Source: Streptomyces sp. TN58
Lineage (GTDB): Bacteria; Actinomycetota; Actinomycetes; Streptomycetales; Streptomycetaceae
Assembly (NCBI RefSeq): GCF_001941845.1
Contig: NZ_CP018870.1
Coordinates: 6,300,001 to 6,364,000 of the forward strand
Direction of reading: 5' to 3'
DNA length: 64,000 nt
Position numbers and translations under genes: made by a program. The notes under the pieces are model-generated. The model searched no databases, was not told the origin of the DNA, and worked only from the letters and a program-made list of their open reading frames with translations. Positions 1-7,613 of the stretch are shown one piece after another. The first letter of the stretch is position 1. Each line of letters opens with the position of its first letter.

Positions 1-54
1 GGCGACCCCGTCGGAGACCGTGTGCAGAAGGGTTGCGTCCAGGGCTGCGTCCAT
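1..54 (-). CDS. N-terminus of an unidentified gene running off the left edge
   Basis: Reading leftward from an ATG at 54 there is an open frame to the window edge, beginning MDAALDATLLHTVSDGVA. It has the amphipathic look of a real protein start and would be divergent from the HdeD-like gene at 129. Only 18 codons are visible, so no family can be assigned. It could also be a chance open frame. Confidence 0.35.
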   Translation of the reverse strand, partial: MDAALDATLLHTVSDGVA

Positions 55-128
55 GCGCCGGATGCTATCCCGGGTGGTGAATCCTATGATCAGGGGAGTC
101 CTCGGGGGTGCGAGGAGGTGGCACGTCC

Positions 129-824
129 ATGGGCGCAGACCGCGCGCCGCGCACCGCGGCAGGGAACCGGGAAGCGCAGCGGGAGAAGAAGGTCAACCGC
201 AGCTTCGGGCTGATGGCCGTGCTCGGGGTGCTTCTCGTGCTGGCCGGCCTCGTCGGCCTCGTCCACACGGGCCTGGCCACCCTCACCTCGATGTTCCTCT
301 TCGGCTGGCTGCTGCTCATCGGCGGCGTGGTCGGTCTCGTGCAGGCGGTGCAGTCGCGGGGGAGCAGCTACTTCTGGCTCGCCGTCATCGTCGCCGCGAT
401 CAACATCGCGGCGGGCTTCGTGATCCTGCGCCGCCCGGAGGCGAGCGCCGAGGCGCTGACCATGTTCGCGGCCCTGCTCTTCCTCACCGGCGGACTGTTC
501 CGGCTGGTCGGCGCGCTGGTGGTACGCGGAGCGAACTTCGGGCTCGCGCTCGTTCAAGGGGCCTTCGGCGTGCTGCTCGGCTTCCTGGTCCTCTCCGAGT
601 GGCCAGGCAACAGTCTGTACGTGATCGGAACCTTCTTCTCGCTCGCCCTGCTGTTCGACGGCCTGAGCCTCATCGCCATGGGCCTGGGGGCGCGCCGCAT
701 CCTGGGCCTGGTCAGGGAAGACGAGGCGGGGGCGGCGGAGGGGACGGAGGCCGGCGGCGGGCGGGGGAAGCGCGAGGCGGCCGAGAAGCGTCCGCCGGAA
801 GATCAGGAACAGACCAACAACTGA
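129..824 (+). CDS. HdeD-like six-TM membrane protein
   Basis: A 231-residue integral membrane protein with six evenly spaced hydrophobic helices, arranged as three hairpins with short loops. This is the pattern of the HdeD/DUF308 family, named after an E. coli acid-resistance membrane protein whose biochemical role is not settled. About 25 basic residues precede the first helix, and a charged Glu/Gly/Arg-rich tail of about 45 residues follows the last one. The ATG at 129 is preferred to one at 108 because GAGGAGGTG sits 8-10 bases upstream of it. The next gene lies 130 bases downstream, so the two are probably separate units. Family call is good; function is unknown. Confidence 0.75.
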   Translation: MGADRAPRTAAGNREAQREKKVNRSFGLMAVLGVLLVLAGLVGLVHTGLATLTSMFLFGWLLLIGGVVGLVQAVQSRGSSYFWLAVIVAAINIAAGFVILRRPEASAEALTMFAALLFLTGGLFRLVGALVVRGANFGLALVQGAFGVLLGFLVLSEWPGNSLYVIGTFFSLALLFDGLSLIAMGLGARRILGLVREDEAGAAEGTEAGGGRGKREAAEKRPPEDQEQTNN

Positions 825-862
825 CGCTGTCATAAGCCGGTGGTCATAAAGCGTCCGATTGG

Positions 863-881
863 TGCTGACTTCTGGTCAGCA
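863..881. promoter_or_regulatory. Inverted repeat upstream of the RsbW-like gene
   Basis: TGCTGAC and GTCAGCA are perfectly inverted around a 5-base spacer, about 75 bases before the ATG at 955. It could be a protein-binding site or a small hairpin in the 5' untranslated region. No family of regulator can be named from it. Confidence 0.3.
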
Positions 882-954
882 GCGCGGCCCGCACCCGCCC
901 TTTCCCCACTCTTGTCGCGTGGAGACGATCGAGCGTGAAGACGGGGGCCGGAAG

Positions 955-1449
955 ATGGACGCCAGCGGGAGCGGCCCGCAAGCCGAGCAGGGGGCGCCGG
1001 GAGCTCCGGCCGGCCCCCTCGCCTACGAGGGCGTGTGGAGGTTCACCGCTCCCGCAGTTGAAGAATCCGTTCCGCAGGCCCGCCGGGCCGTCCGGGACCT
1101 GCTCGGGCGCCAGGGGGTGCCGGCCCATCAGGACCTCGTGTACTCGCTGCTCCTGATCGTCTCCGAACTCGTGACGAACTCCGTCCGGCATGCGGCCCTG
1201 CTCTCGCCCGAGGTCGCGGTCGAGGTCGCGATCGGCCGCGAGTGGGTCCGGGTGGCCGTCGAGGACAACCACCCCTACCGCCCCAAGGCGCTGGAGGCCG
1301 ACTTCGGCCAGACCGGCGGCCGCGGCCTGCTGCTCGTCCGGGAGGTCACCCTGGAGCACGGCGGGGTCTGCGACGTCGAGCACACCTCGACCGGCGGCAA
1401 GGTCATCTGGGCGGCCCTCCCGCTCGCCGCCCCGCCGACCGCCCGCTGA
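955..1449 (+). CDS. RsbW-like ATP-binding protein (anti-sigma/HATPase_c_2 type)
   Basis: A 164-residue protein consisting almost entirely of one GHKL-type ATPase fold. The N box is visible as ELVTNSVRHA, and the G1/G2 region as VEDNHPYRP and TGGRGLLLV. Such stand-alone domains in Streptomyces are usually anti-sigma-factor serine kinases (RsbW/SpoIIAB-like) that work with STAS antagonists and SpoIIE phosphatases. No partner antagonist or sigma factor gene is adjacent, so the target is unknown. The first 25 residues are Gly/Ala/Pro-rich and probably flexible. ATG at 955 follows a GGGGGCCGGAAG stretch; an upstream in-frame start at 859 lacks a clear ribosome site. Confidence 0.75.
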   Translation: MDASGSGPQAEQGAPGAPAGPLAYEGVWRFTAPAVEESVPQARRAVRDLLGRQGVPAHQDLVYSLLLIVSELVTNSVRHAALLSPEVAVEVAIGREWVRVAVEDNHPYRPKALEADFGQTGGRGLLLVREVTLEHGGVCDVEHTSTGGKVIWAALPLAAPPTAR

Positions 1450-1530
1450 GCGGCGGACGGAGGGGCGGCGGAGGCGGGCAGGCCAGAGGGAGACCGGAGC
1501 CGGAGTCCAGGGCCGGAGGCGGAGTACGGG

Positions 1531-2130
1531 CTACCAGCCCGCCGCGTCGCCGGTCAGCTCGCGGATCGCGGGCCGCGCCGCGTCCAGCACGGTCATGAAC
1601 CAGGCCGAGAACGGCGCTTCGGCATGCCGCTTCGCCAGCTCCTCGGCGGTGACGAAGGCGGTGTCCCCGACCTCCTCCGGATCCGGCCGCACGGCAGCCT
1701 GCGCAAGTCCCACGAACAGGTGATTGAACTCCTGCTCCACGAGCCCCGACGCGGGGTCAGGGTGGTTGTAGCGCACCGTTCCCGCCTGCGCGAGCAGCGA
1801 GGGGGACAGCCCCAGCTCCTCGTGGGTCCGCCGGGCCGCCGCCGCGAACGGGGACTCGCCGGGGTAGGGGTGGCCGCAACAGGTGTTCGACCAGACGCCC
1901 GGCGAGTGGTACTTCCCGAGGGCCCGCTGCTGGAGCAGCAGACGCCCCTGCTCGTCGAACAGGAACACGGAGAACGCCCGGTGCAGCTGCCCGGGAGCCT
2001 GATGGGCGGAGAGCTTCTCCGCCGTGCCGATGGTGTTGCCGGACTCGTCGACCAGTTCGAGCATGATCGGTTCTTGAGTACCGGTGCCGTGGGACGCGCT
2101 GTTCGCGGCGGTGGCTGGTGTGGTCGGCAT
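1531..2130 (-). CDS. idi: Isopentenyl-diphosphate delta-isomerase, type I
   Basis: A 199-residue Nudix-fold isomerase that interconverts isopentenyl and dimethylallyl diphosphate, balancing precursors for the isoprenoid genes further right. The diagnostic NTCCGHPYPGE stretch carries the catalytic Cys and metal-binding His. The Nudix helix appears as AARRTHEELG, and the catalytic Glu region as EQEFNHLF. The start at 2130 (MPTTPATAAN) matches the usual Streptomyces N-terminus; longer in-frame starts reach into non-conserved sequence. It is transcribed away from the CDP-alcohol and hopanoid operons, so it is not in their transcript. In S. coelicolor an idi gene also lies near the hopanoid cluster. 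Confidence 0.95.
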   Translation of the reverse strand: MPTTPATAANSASHGTGTQEPIMLELVDESGNTIGTAEKLSAHQAPGQLHRAFSVFLFDEQGRLLLQQRALGKYHSPGVWSNTCCGHPYPGESPFAAAARRTHEELGLSPSLLAQAGTVRYNHPDPASGLVEQEFNHLFVGLAQAAVRPDPEEVGDTAFVTAEELAKRHAEAPFSAWFMTVLDAARPAIRELTGDAAGW

Positions 2131-2230
2131 ACCCATCCTTCGCTTCGGACTTCGGCCTTCAGTCTGCCGTACAAAAGAGGCTTGTCCCCACTTCGGAGAA
2201 CCGCGCATGTCCGCCCCCCGTCGCGTGTTA

Positions 2231-2262
2231 GGGGGTGTCCTGCCGATCGGCAGGACACCCCC
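2231..2262. terminator. Perfect 32-bp palindrome between MTase-GNAT and idi
   Basis: Sixteen bases are followed directly by their exact reverse complement, centred on GATC at 2245-2248. It lies 59 bases past the stop of the leftward methyltransferase-GNAT gene and about 100 bases upstream of the idi start. Terminator for the former is the simplest reading. Its perfect symmetry with no loop also suits a protein-binding site or a cruciform. Confidence 0.6.
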
Positions 2263-2320
2263 GGGCCCGGTCAGGACCCCGGCGACGCGGGGCGGACACG
2301 TCACACACCGCTCAGGCGCG

Positions 2321-3634
2321 TCAGACTCCGAACGGGGCCGGATACGCGATCGTGCCCGCCGGGACCGGGACGCTGCCGTCCAGCACCAGGGCCATCATGG
2401 CCTCGTCCGGAACCTCGAAAGGCGCCCGGATCCCGAACCTCGACGCCTCCACGAATCCGAAGCGCGGGTAGTAGGACGGATGCCCCAGGACCACCACCAG
2501 CGACTCGCCCCGCTCCCGGGCCGCCGCCAGCAGGGCCCGTACGACCGAACTGCCGGCCCCCGAGCGCTGGTACGCCGGATCGACGGCCACCGGGGCCAGT
2601 GCCAGCGCCGGGGCGCCGCCGACCTCGCACCGGGTGAGCAGGGCGTGCGCGGCGACGGACCCGTCGGCGGCCTCGGCCACGTACGACAGCCCCGGCAGCC
2701 AGGAGCCGTCCGCGCGCAGGGCGTCCACGAGATCCGCCTCCAGCGGGGTCTCGAAGGCCGCCAGGTTGACGGCCCGCACGGCGGCGATGTCCGCCGCGGT
2801 CTCCGGCCGGGCCGGCCAGGCGCCGCCGCCACCGGCCGCCACCGGCCGCAGGACATAGCCGGTGTAGCCGTACTCGTGCCCGTGACGGGCCCGTACGGCC
2901 AGCTCCTCGCGGGTGGCGGCCAGTGCCCGCGCCATGGAGGGGGACGCGGCCGGCTCGTGGGCGCGGGCCCGCTCGGCGAGCGGCACGTAGTACTCGTCCC
3001 AGTCCGAGTCGGGCAGGTGGTGCACGCCGAGCAACTGGTACCCGGCGGCCTGGGCGGCAGCGATGTTGCCGGCGGTGGAGCGCAGCGCGTAGTGCGGGTC
3101 CCAGAAGGCGCGCGCTCCGGCGGACGGCTCCGGGGCCGTCCACTCGCACTCGGTCAGCACGAGCGTGCCGCCCGGGGCGAGCAGCCGCCTCCACCGCGCG
3201 AGCGCGGTGTCGAATCCGACGATGTAGGCGGAGCCCTCCGCCCAGACGAGGTCGAAGGAGCCGTCCCCCGAATCCTCGGCGGGGAGCGCGTTCATGTCCG
3301 CCTCGACGGTGCGGACCCGGTCGGCGAGCCCGCGGGCAGCGGCGGCCGTACGGAGCTCGTCGAGGAAGGGGGCGTGCAGGTCGACGGCGGTCACCTCGGC
3401 GCCGCCGCGGCCCGCTCCGCCCGCCTCGGCGGCGAGCAGCAGCGTGCTGCGGCCGGGACCGCAGCCCAGGTCCAGGACGCGGGGCCGCTCGGGCAGGGGT
3501 CCGCACAGGGACAGCAGGCGGCGGGTGCTCGCGTCGGAGCCCGGAGCCTGCCGGGGCAGTCCGTGGTGAAGGGTGAAGAACGCCTCGGTGTCGGCGTCGG
3601 TGGTGGTGACGGTGAAATCGGTGTCGTCGGTCAA
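2321..3634 (-). CDS. Fusion of SAM-dependent methyltransferase and GNAT acetyltransferase
   Basis: A 437-residue two-domain protein. Residues about 45-230 form a class I methyltransferase: motif I is VLDLGCGPG (53-61), the acidic end of the next strand is AVDLH, and EADMNALP gives a further SAM contact. Residues about 275-437 form a GNAT acetyltransferase with the acyl-CoA-binding motif QRSGAG (356-361) and the downstream FGF and FEVP stretches typical of YhbS-like members. The linker is Gly/Ala-rich. The start is a TTG at 3634 with CAGGG upstream; no ATG or GTG gives the complete N-terminus. Substrates are unknown, but the fusion implies methylation and acetylation of one target or of related ones. 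It is transcribed divergently from the CDP-alcohol operon. Confidence 0.85.
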   Translation of the reverse strand: MTDDTDFTVTTTDADTEAFFTLHHGLPRQAPGSDASTRRLLSLCGPLPERPRVLDLGCGPGRSTLLLAAEAGGAGRGGAEVTAVDLHAPFLDELRTAAAARGLADRVRTVEADMNALPAEDSGDGSFDLVWAEGSAYIVGFDTALARWRRLLAPGGTLVLTECEWTAPEPSAGARAFWDPHYALRSTAGNIAAAQAAGYQLLGVHHLPDSDWDEYYVPLAERARAHEPAASPSMARALAATREELAVRARHGHEYGYTGYVLRPVAAGGGGAWPARPETAADIAAVRAVNLAAFETPLEADLVDALRADGSWLPGLSYVAEAADGSVAAHALLTRCEVGGAPALALAPVAVDPAYQRSGAGSSVVRALLAAARERGESLVVVLGHPSYYPRFGFVEASRFGIRAPFEVPDEAMMALVLDGSVPVPAGTIAYPAPFGV

Positions 3635-3857
3635 CGTGAACCCTGAGAAAAGGGGCTCCGGCCGATCTGGGGCTCCCCTCGGCGCACGCCGCGGGAACGG
3701 TGGATCAGGCCCGGCCGGTCGCCCGGGGGGAAAGGGGGATGCACCGGAGTTCGCAGCGCTCGGCCGCGACCACTGCGACGGTCATCAACCCACCTCTTCC
3801 CACTCGACACCTTCAGGGGCGTGCCCACCGTAACATCCGCGCCGTTTGTGGTACGGC

Positions 3858-3884
3858 GTCGTGATCACCGATGATGATCACGAC
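3858..3884. promoter_or_regulatory. 10-bp perfect inverted repeat, candidate operator
   Basis: GTCGTGATCA and TGATCACGAC are inverted around a 7-base spacer, 144 bases upstream of the CDP-alcohol operon start. The TGATCA core in each arm is AT-richer than its surroundings, which is typical of a dimeric-repressor operator. The regulator is unknown. Confidence 0.5.
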
Positions 3885-3980
3885 CAGGCCCGGAGCCCGG
3901 ATATTCGGCTCATCGGGGCGCAAACGGGTGATGAAAACCTGCTTCCGTTCATCCGATAGCCTCTGCCGACGTGCCGCCGC

Positions 3981-4002
3981 CCGAACGGGCGCGCCCGTTC
4001 GG
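3981..4002. promoter_or_regulatory. 22-bp perfect palindrome just before the ribosome site
   Basis: CCGAACGGGC is followed at once by its reverse complement, ending 10 bases before the AAGGAG that serves the CTG start at 4028. In RNA it would fold into a hairpin immediately upstream of the ribosome-binding site, so it could affect translation or transcript stability as well as bind protein. Confidence 0.45.
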
Positions 4003-4027
4003 AACCCGTCACAAGGAGTGAGTTCGT

Positions 4028-5815
4028 CTGCCGACCGTCATCCTCACCGGCCTGCCGGTCCCCGGATCGCCGCTCGCGGACGAGCTCCGCTCCCTCGGCT
4101 TCGAGGTCCGCCCGGCCGCCGGTCCCCAGGACGCCGCCGCCGCACTGGCCGGCGTACCCGCCGACCAGCGGGTGGCCGTCGTGGACACCGCCTTCGTCGG
4201 GCACGTCCACGCCCTGCGGCTCGCGCTGACCGACCCGCGCTTCGACGCCTGCGCCGTCACCGGCGCGCTCTCCGTGCAGGCCGGTGCCCGGGAGGCGCTG
4301 GACAAGGCCGTCGCCACCGAGGGCGCCGCCGGAACCGGCCCGTACGCCGACCGGCTCGCGGCCGCCGTCGAGGCCGCCGGCACCACCGTCCAGCGGCCCG
4401 AGCTCGGCAGCCTGGTCGCCGCCGTCCCCGCCGGCGCGGGTGAACGCGCCGCGGCCGTAGCAGCCGTCGCCGCCGTGGACGAGGAGGCCGTACGGCTCCG
4501 CTCCGCAGTGAAGTCCCGCGACGGGTTCTTCACCACCTTCTGCATCAGCCCGTACTCGCGCTACATCGCCCGCTGGTGCGCGCGCCGCGGCCTGACCCCG
4601 AACCAGGTCACCACCGCCTCCCTGATCACCGCGCTGATCGCGGCCGGCTGCGCCGCCACGGGCGAGCGCTGGGGCTATGTCGCGGCCGGTGCCCTGCTGA
4701 TCGTCTCCTTCGTCCTGGACTGCACGGACGGGCAGCTCGCCCGCTACTCCCTGCAGTACTCGACGATGGGCGCCTGGCTCGACGCCACCTTCGACCGGGC
4801 GAAGGAGTACTCCTTCTACGCGGGCCTCGCCCTCGGCGCGGCCCGGGGCGGCGACGACGTCTGGGGCCTCGCCCTCGGCGCCATGATCCTCATGACCTGC
4901 CGGCACGTCGTGGACTTCTCCTTCAACGAGGCCAACCACGACGCCACCGCCAACACCAGCCCGACGGCCGCCCTCTCCGACCGCCTCGACAGCGTCGGCT
5001 GGACGGTCTGGGTCCGACGGATGATCATCCTGCCGATCGGTGAGCGCTGGGCGATGATCGCGGTCCTGACCGCCCTCACCACCCCCCGGATCGTCTTCTA
5101 CGCCCTGATCGCCGGCTGCGCCTTCGGCGCGCTCTACACCACGGCCGGCCGCGTGCTGCGGTCCCTGACCCGCAAGGCGCGGCGCACCGACCGGGCCGCC
5201 CAGGCACTCGCCGACCTCGCCGACTCCGGCCCGCTCGCCGAGCTCCAGGCCCGGCTGCTGCGCGGCCGCGCCGGATCCTTCGGATCCGTGTACGTCGCCG
5301 CCCTCGGCACCGTGCTGATGACCGGCGCCGCCCTGTACCTCCCCTTCGGCGATCCGCGGCTGATCGCCGTGGCCGTGCTCTACGTCATGACCGCCGGTCT
5401 CGCCGTCGCCGCCCCCCTCAAGGGCGCGCTCGACTGGCTGATCCCGCCGCTGTTCCGCGCGGCCGAATACGTGACGGTCCTCGCGCTCGCCGCCAAGGCG
5501 GACGTCCCCGGGGCCCTTCCCGCGGCATTCGGCCTGATCGCGGCGGTCGCCTACCATCACTACGACACGGTGTACCGCATCCGCGGCGGCACCGGCGCGC
5601 CCCCGCACTGGCTGGTGCGGACGATCGGCGGCCACGAGGGCCGGGTCCTGCTGACCGCGGTCCTGGCCGCCGTCCTCGCGGACCGCGCATCGGACTTCCC
5701 CGTCGCGCTCACGGCCTTGGCCGTGTTCGTGGCACTGGTGGTGCTCGTGGAGAGCATCCGCTTCTGGGTCTCCTCCGGGGCACCCGCCGTACATGACGAA
5801 GGAGAACCAGCATGA
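4028..5815 (+). CDS. CDP-alcohol phosphatidyltransferase with DUF5941 C-terminus
   Basis: A 595-residue membrane enzyme. Residues about 1-150 are a soluble Ala-rich domain, related to a nucleotide-binding fold if anything. The CDP-alcohol phosphotransferase motif is complete at about 231-257: D..DG..AR........G...D...D, visible as DCTDGQLAR through DATFD. This family transfers a phospho-alcohol from a CDP-activated donor to an acceptor hydroxyl inside the membrane. The remainder has several helices and resembles the actinobacterial DUF5941 region. An in-frame TGA at 4019-4021 limits the start. AAGGAG at 4013-4018 points to CTG at 4028, a rare initiator; the first later alternative is GTG 4172, which would delete 48 well-formed residues. 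First gene of the operon; its stop overlaps the next start (ATGA). Confidence 0.85.
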   Translation: MPTVILTGLPVPGSPLADELRSLGFEVRPAAGPQDAAAALAGVPADQRVAVVDTAFVGHVHALRLALTDPRFDACAVTGALSVQAGAREALDKAVATEGAAGTGPYADRLAAAVEAAGTTVQRPELGSLVAAVPAGAGERAAAVAAVAAVDEEAVRLRSAVKSRDGFFTTFCISPYSRYIARWCARRGLTPNQVTTASLITALIAAGCAATGERWGYVAAGALLIVSFVLDCTDGQLARYSLQYSTMGAWLDATFDRAKEYSFYAGLALGAARGGDDVWGLALGAMILMTCRHVVDFSFNEANHDATANTSPTAALSDRLDSVGWTVWVRRMIILPIGERWAMIAVLTALTTPRIVFYALIAGCAFGALYTTAGRVLRSLTRKARRTDRAAQALADLADSGPLAELQARLLRGRAGSFGSVYVAALGTVLMTGAALYLPFGDPRLIAVAVLYVMTAGLAVAAPLKGALDWLIPPLFRAAEYVTVLALAAKADVPGALPAAFGLIAAVAYHHYDTVYRIRGGTGAPPHWLVRTIGGHEGRVLLTAVLAAVLADRASDFPVALTALAVFVALVVLVESIRFWVSSGAPAVHDEGEPA

Positions 5816-6564
5816 TCGGCCTTGTCCTCGCTGCCGGTGCGGGACGCCGCCTGCGTCCCTACACCGACACCCTGCCCAAGGCCCTCGTGCCCGTCGGCCC
5901 CGAGGGCGACGAGGAGAGCCTGACGGTCCTCGACCTGACCCTCGGCAACTTCGCCGAGGTCGGCCTCACCGAGGTCGCGATCGTCGTCGGCTACCGCAAG
6001 GAGGCCGTCTACGCGCGCCAGGCCGCGCTGGAGGCCAAGTACGGACTGAAGATCACGCTGATCGACAACGACAAGGCCGAGGAGTGGAACAACGCCTACT
6101 CCCTGTGGTGCGCCCGTGAGGTCCTCAAGCGCGGTGTGATCCTCGCCAACGGCGACACCGTCCACCCGGTCTCCGTCGAGAAGACCCTCCTCGCCGCCCG
6201 CGGCGACGGCCGGAAGATCATCCTCGCTCTCGACACGGTCAAGAGCCTGGCCGACGAGGAGATGAAGGTCGTCACCGCCGACGGCAAGGGCGTTCAGAAG
6301 ATCACCAAGCTGATGGACCCCGCCGACGCCACCGGCGAGTACATCGGCGTCACGCTGATCGAGGCCGAGGCCGCCGAGGCCCTCGCCGAGGCGCTGAAGA
6401 CCACCTTCGAGCGCGACCCGGACCTGTACTACGAGGACGGCTACCAGCAGCTCGTCAACGACGGCTTCACCGTCGACGTGGCCCCCATCGGCGACGTCAA
6501 GTGGGTCGAGATCGACAACCACGACGACCTCGCCAAGGGCCGGACGATCGCATGCCAGTACTGA
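5812..6564 (+). CDS. Sugar/polyol-phosphate nucleotidyltransferase (LicC-like)
   Basis: A 250-residue nucleotidyltransferase with the N-terminal signature LAAGAGRRLRPYTDTLPKAL (residues 5-24) that binds the NTP phosphates, and a metal-binding ANGDT around residue 106. The best family fit is the phosphocholine/inositol-phosphate cytidylyltransferase group. With the CDP-alcohol transferases on both sides, the likely reaction is CTP plus a polyol phosphate giving CDP-polyol and pyrophosphate. The obvious candidate substrate is glycerol-1-phosphate from the next gene product; that is inference. The ATG overlaps the previous stop by four bases, and the gene itself runs 13 bases into the next one, so translation is probably coupled. 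Confidence 0.85.
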   Translation: MIGLVLAAGAGRRLRPYTDTLPKALVPVGPEGDEESLTVLDLTLGNFAEVGLTEVAIVVGYRKEAVYARQAALEAKYGLKITLIDNDKAEEWNNAYSLWCAREVLKRGVILANGDTVHPVSVEKTLLAARGDGRKIILALDTVKSLADEEMKVVTADGKGVQKITKLMDPADATGEYIGVTLIEAEAAEALAEALKTTFERDPDLYYEDGYQQLVNDGFTVDVAPIGDVKWVEIDNHDDLAKGRTIACQY

Positions 6565-7613
6565 CGAGGCTCATCCCCTCGCCCGTCGTCGTCGACATCA
6601 CGCGCGGGGCGATGGACGACCTGGCCGGCCTCCTCGCCGACCAGCGGATCTCCGCCTCCGGCAAGCTCGCCATCGCGATCAGCGGAGGTTCCGGCGTGGC
6701 GCTGCGCGCCAGGCTGGAGCCCGTGCTGCCGCACGCCGACTGGTACGCCGTCGTCGACGGCACCATCGACTCGGCGGTCAAGCTGGCCGACGACATAAAG
6801 GGCCGCCGCTACGACGCCGTCGTCGGCCTGGGCGGCGGCAAGATCATCGACGTGGCCAAGTACGCCGCGGCGCGGGTCGGGCTGCCCATGGTGGCCGTCG
6901 CCACCAACCTCTCGCACGACGGCATCTGCTCGCCGGTGTCCATCCTGGACAACGACAACGGCCGCGGCTCCTACGGCGTCCCCACCCCGATCGCCATGGT
7001 GATCGACCTCGACGTGATCAAGGAAGCCCCGGTGCGGTTCATCCGCGCCGGCATCGGCGACGCCATCTCCAACATCTCCGCGATCGCCGACTGGGAGCTC
7101 TCGCACGAGACCACCGGCGAGCCCGTGGACGGCCTGGCCGCCGCCATGGCCCGTACCGCCGGCGAGTCCGTGCTGCGCCACCCCGGCGGCTGCGGCGACG
7201 ACGAGTTCCTCACCGTGCTCTCCGAGGCGCTCGTGCTCTCCGGCATCGCCATGTCGATCAGCGGGGACTCGCGCCCCTCGTCCGGCGCCTGCCACGAGAT
7301 CAGCCACGCCTTCGACCTGCTCTACCCGGGGCGCTCCGCGCTCCACGGCGAGCAGGTCGGCATCGGGGCGGCCTTCGCGATGCACCTGCGCGGCTCCGCG
7401 AACGCGGCCGGCCACTTCGTGGAGGTGCTGCGCCGCCACGGCCTGCCGGTGGCGCCGGAGGAGATCGGCTTCAGCGTCGACGAGTTCGTCGCGGCCGTCG
7501 AGTACGCCCCCCAGACCCGCCCGGGACGCTTCACCATCCTGGAGCACCTCAACCTGTCCGCCGCCGAGATCAGGGACGCTTACGCCGACTATGCCAAGAC
7601 CATCCGTAGCTGA
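6552..7613 (+). CDS. Glycerol-1-phosphate dehydrogenase-like enzyme
   Basis: A 353-residue protein of the dehydroquinate-synthase/iron-alcohol-dehydrogenase superfamily. The dinucleotide-binding loop is GLGGGKIIDVAKY. Likely metal ligands are the Asp in NLSHDGICSP and the His residues in ACHEISHAFD and LHGEQVGIG. That set and spacing is closest to sn-glycerol-1-phosphate dehydrogenases (archaeal EgsA, Bacillus AraM), which reduce dihydroxyacetone phosphate to glycerol-1-phosphate. The ATG at 6552 lies inside the end of the cytidylyltransferase gene, and the 3' end overlaps the next gene by 23 bases. Its place between a nucleotidyltransferase and CDP-alcohol transferases supports supply of a polyol phosphate for CDP activation. 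Another substrate within the superfamily is possible. Confidence 0.8.
   Translation: MPVLTRLIPSPVVVDITRGAMDDLAGLLADQRISASGKLAIAISGGSGVALRARLEPVLPHADWYAVVDGTIDSAVKLADDIKGRRYDAVVGLGGGKIIDVAKYAAARVGLPMVAVATNLSHDGICSPVSILDNDNGRGSYGVPTPIAMVIDLDVIKEAPVRFIRAGIGDAISNISAIADWELSHETTGEPVDGLAAAMARTAGESVLRHPGGCGDDEFLTVLSEALVLSGIAMSISGDSRPSSGACHEISHAFDLLYPGRSALHGEQVGIGAAFAMHLRGSANAAGHFVEVLRRHGLPVAPEEIGFSVDEFVAAVEYAPQTRPGRFTILEHLNLSAAEIRDAYADYAKTIRS

Larger units (their letters stand above)
3635..4027. other. 393-bp divergent intergenic region
   Basis: No convincing gene. An open frame on the minus strand (3631-3828) has Arg/Gly/Pro composition without domain features and overlaps the methyltransferase start. 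The region holds two perfect inverted repeats (3858-3884 and 3981-4002). It should contain the promoters for both flanking genes. A possible -10 (TAGCCT) lies near 3957, but no matching -35 is obvious. Confidence 0.7.

Noticed and set aside
3631..3828. Minus-strand 65-codon frame upstream of the methyltransferase-GNAT gene
   Set aside because: It overlaps that gene's start and has no ribosome site or protein-like features.
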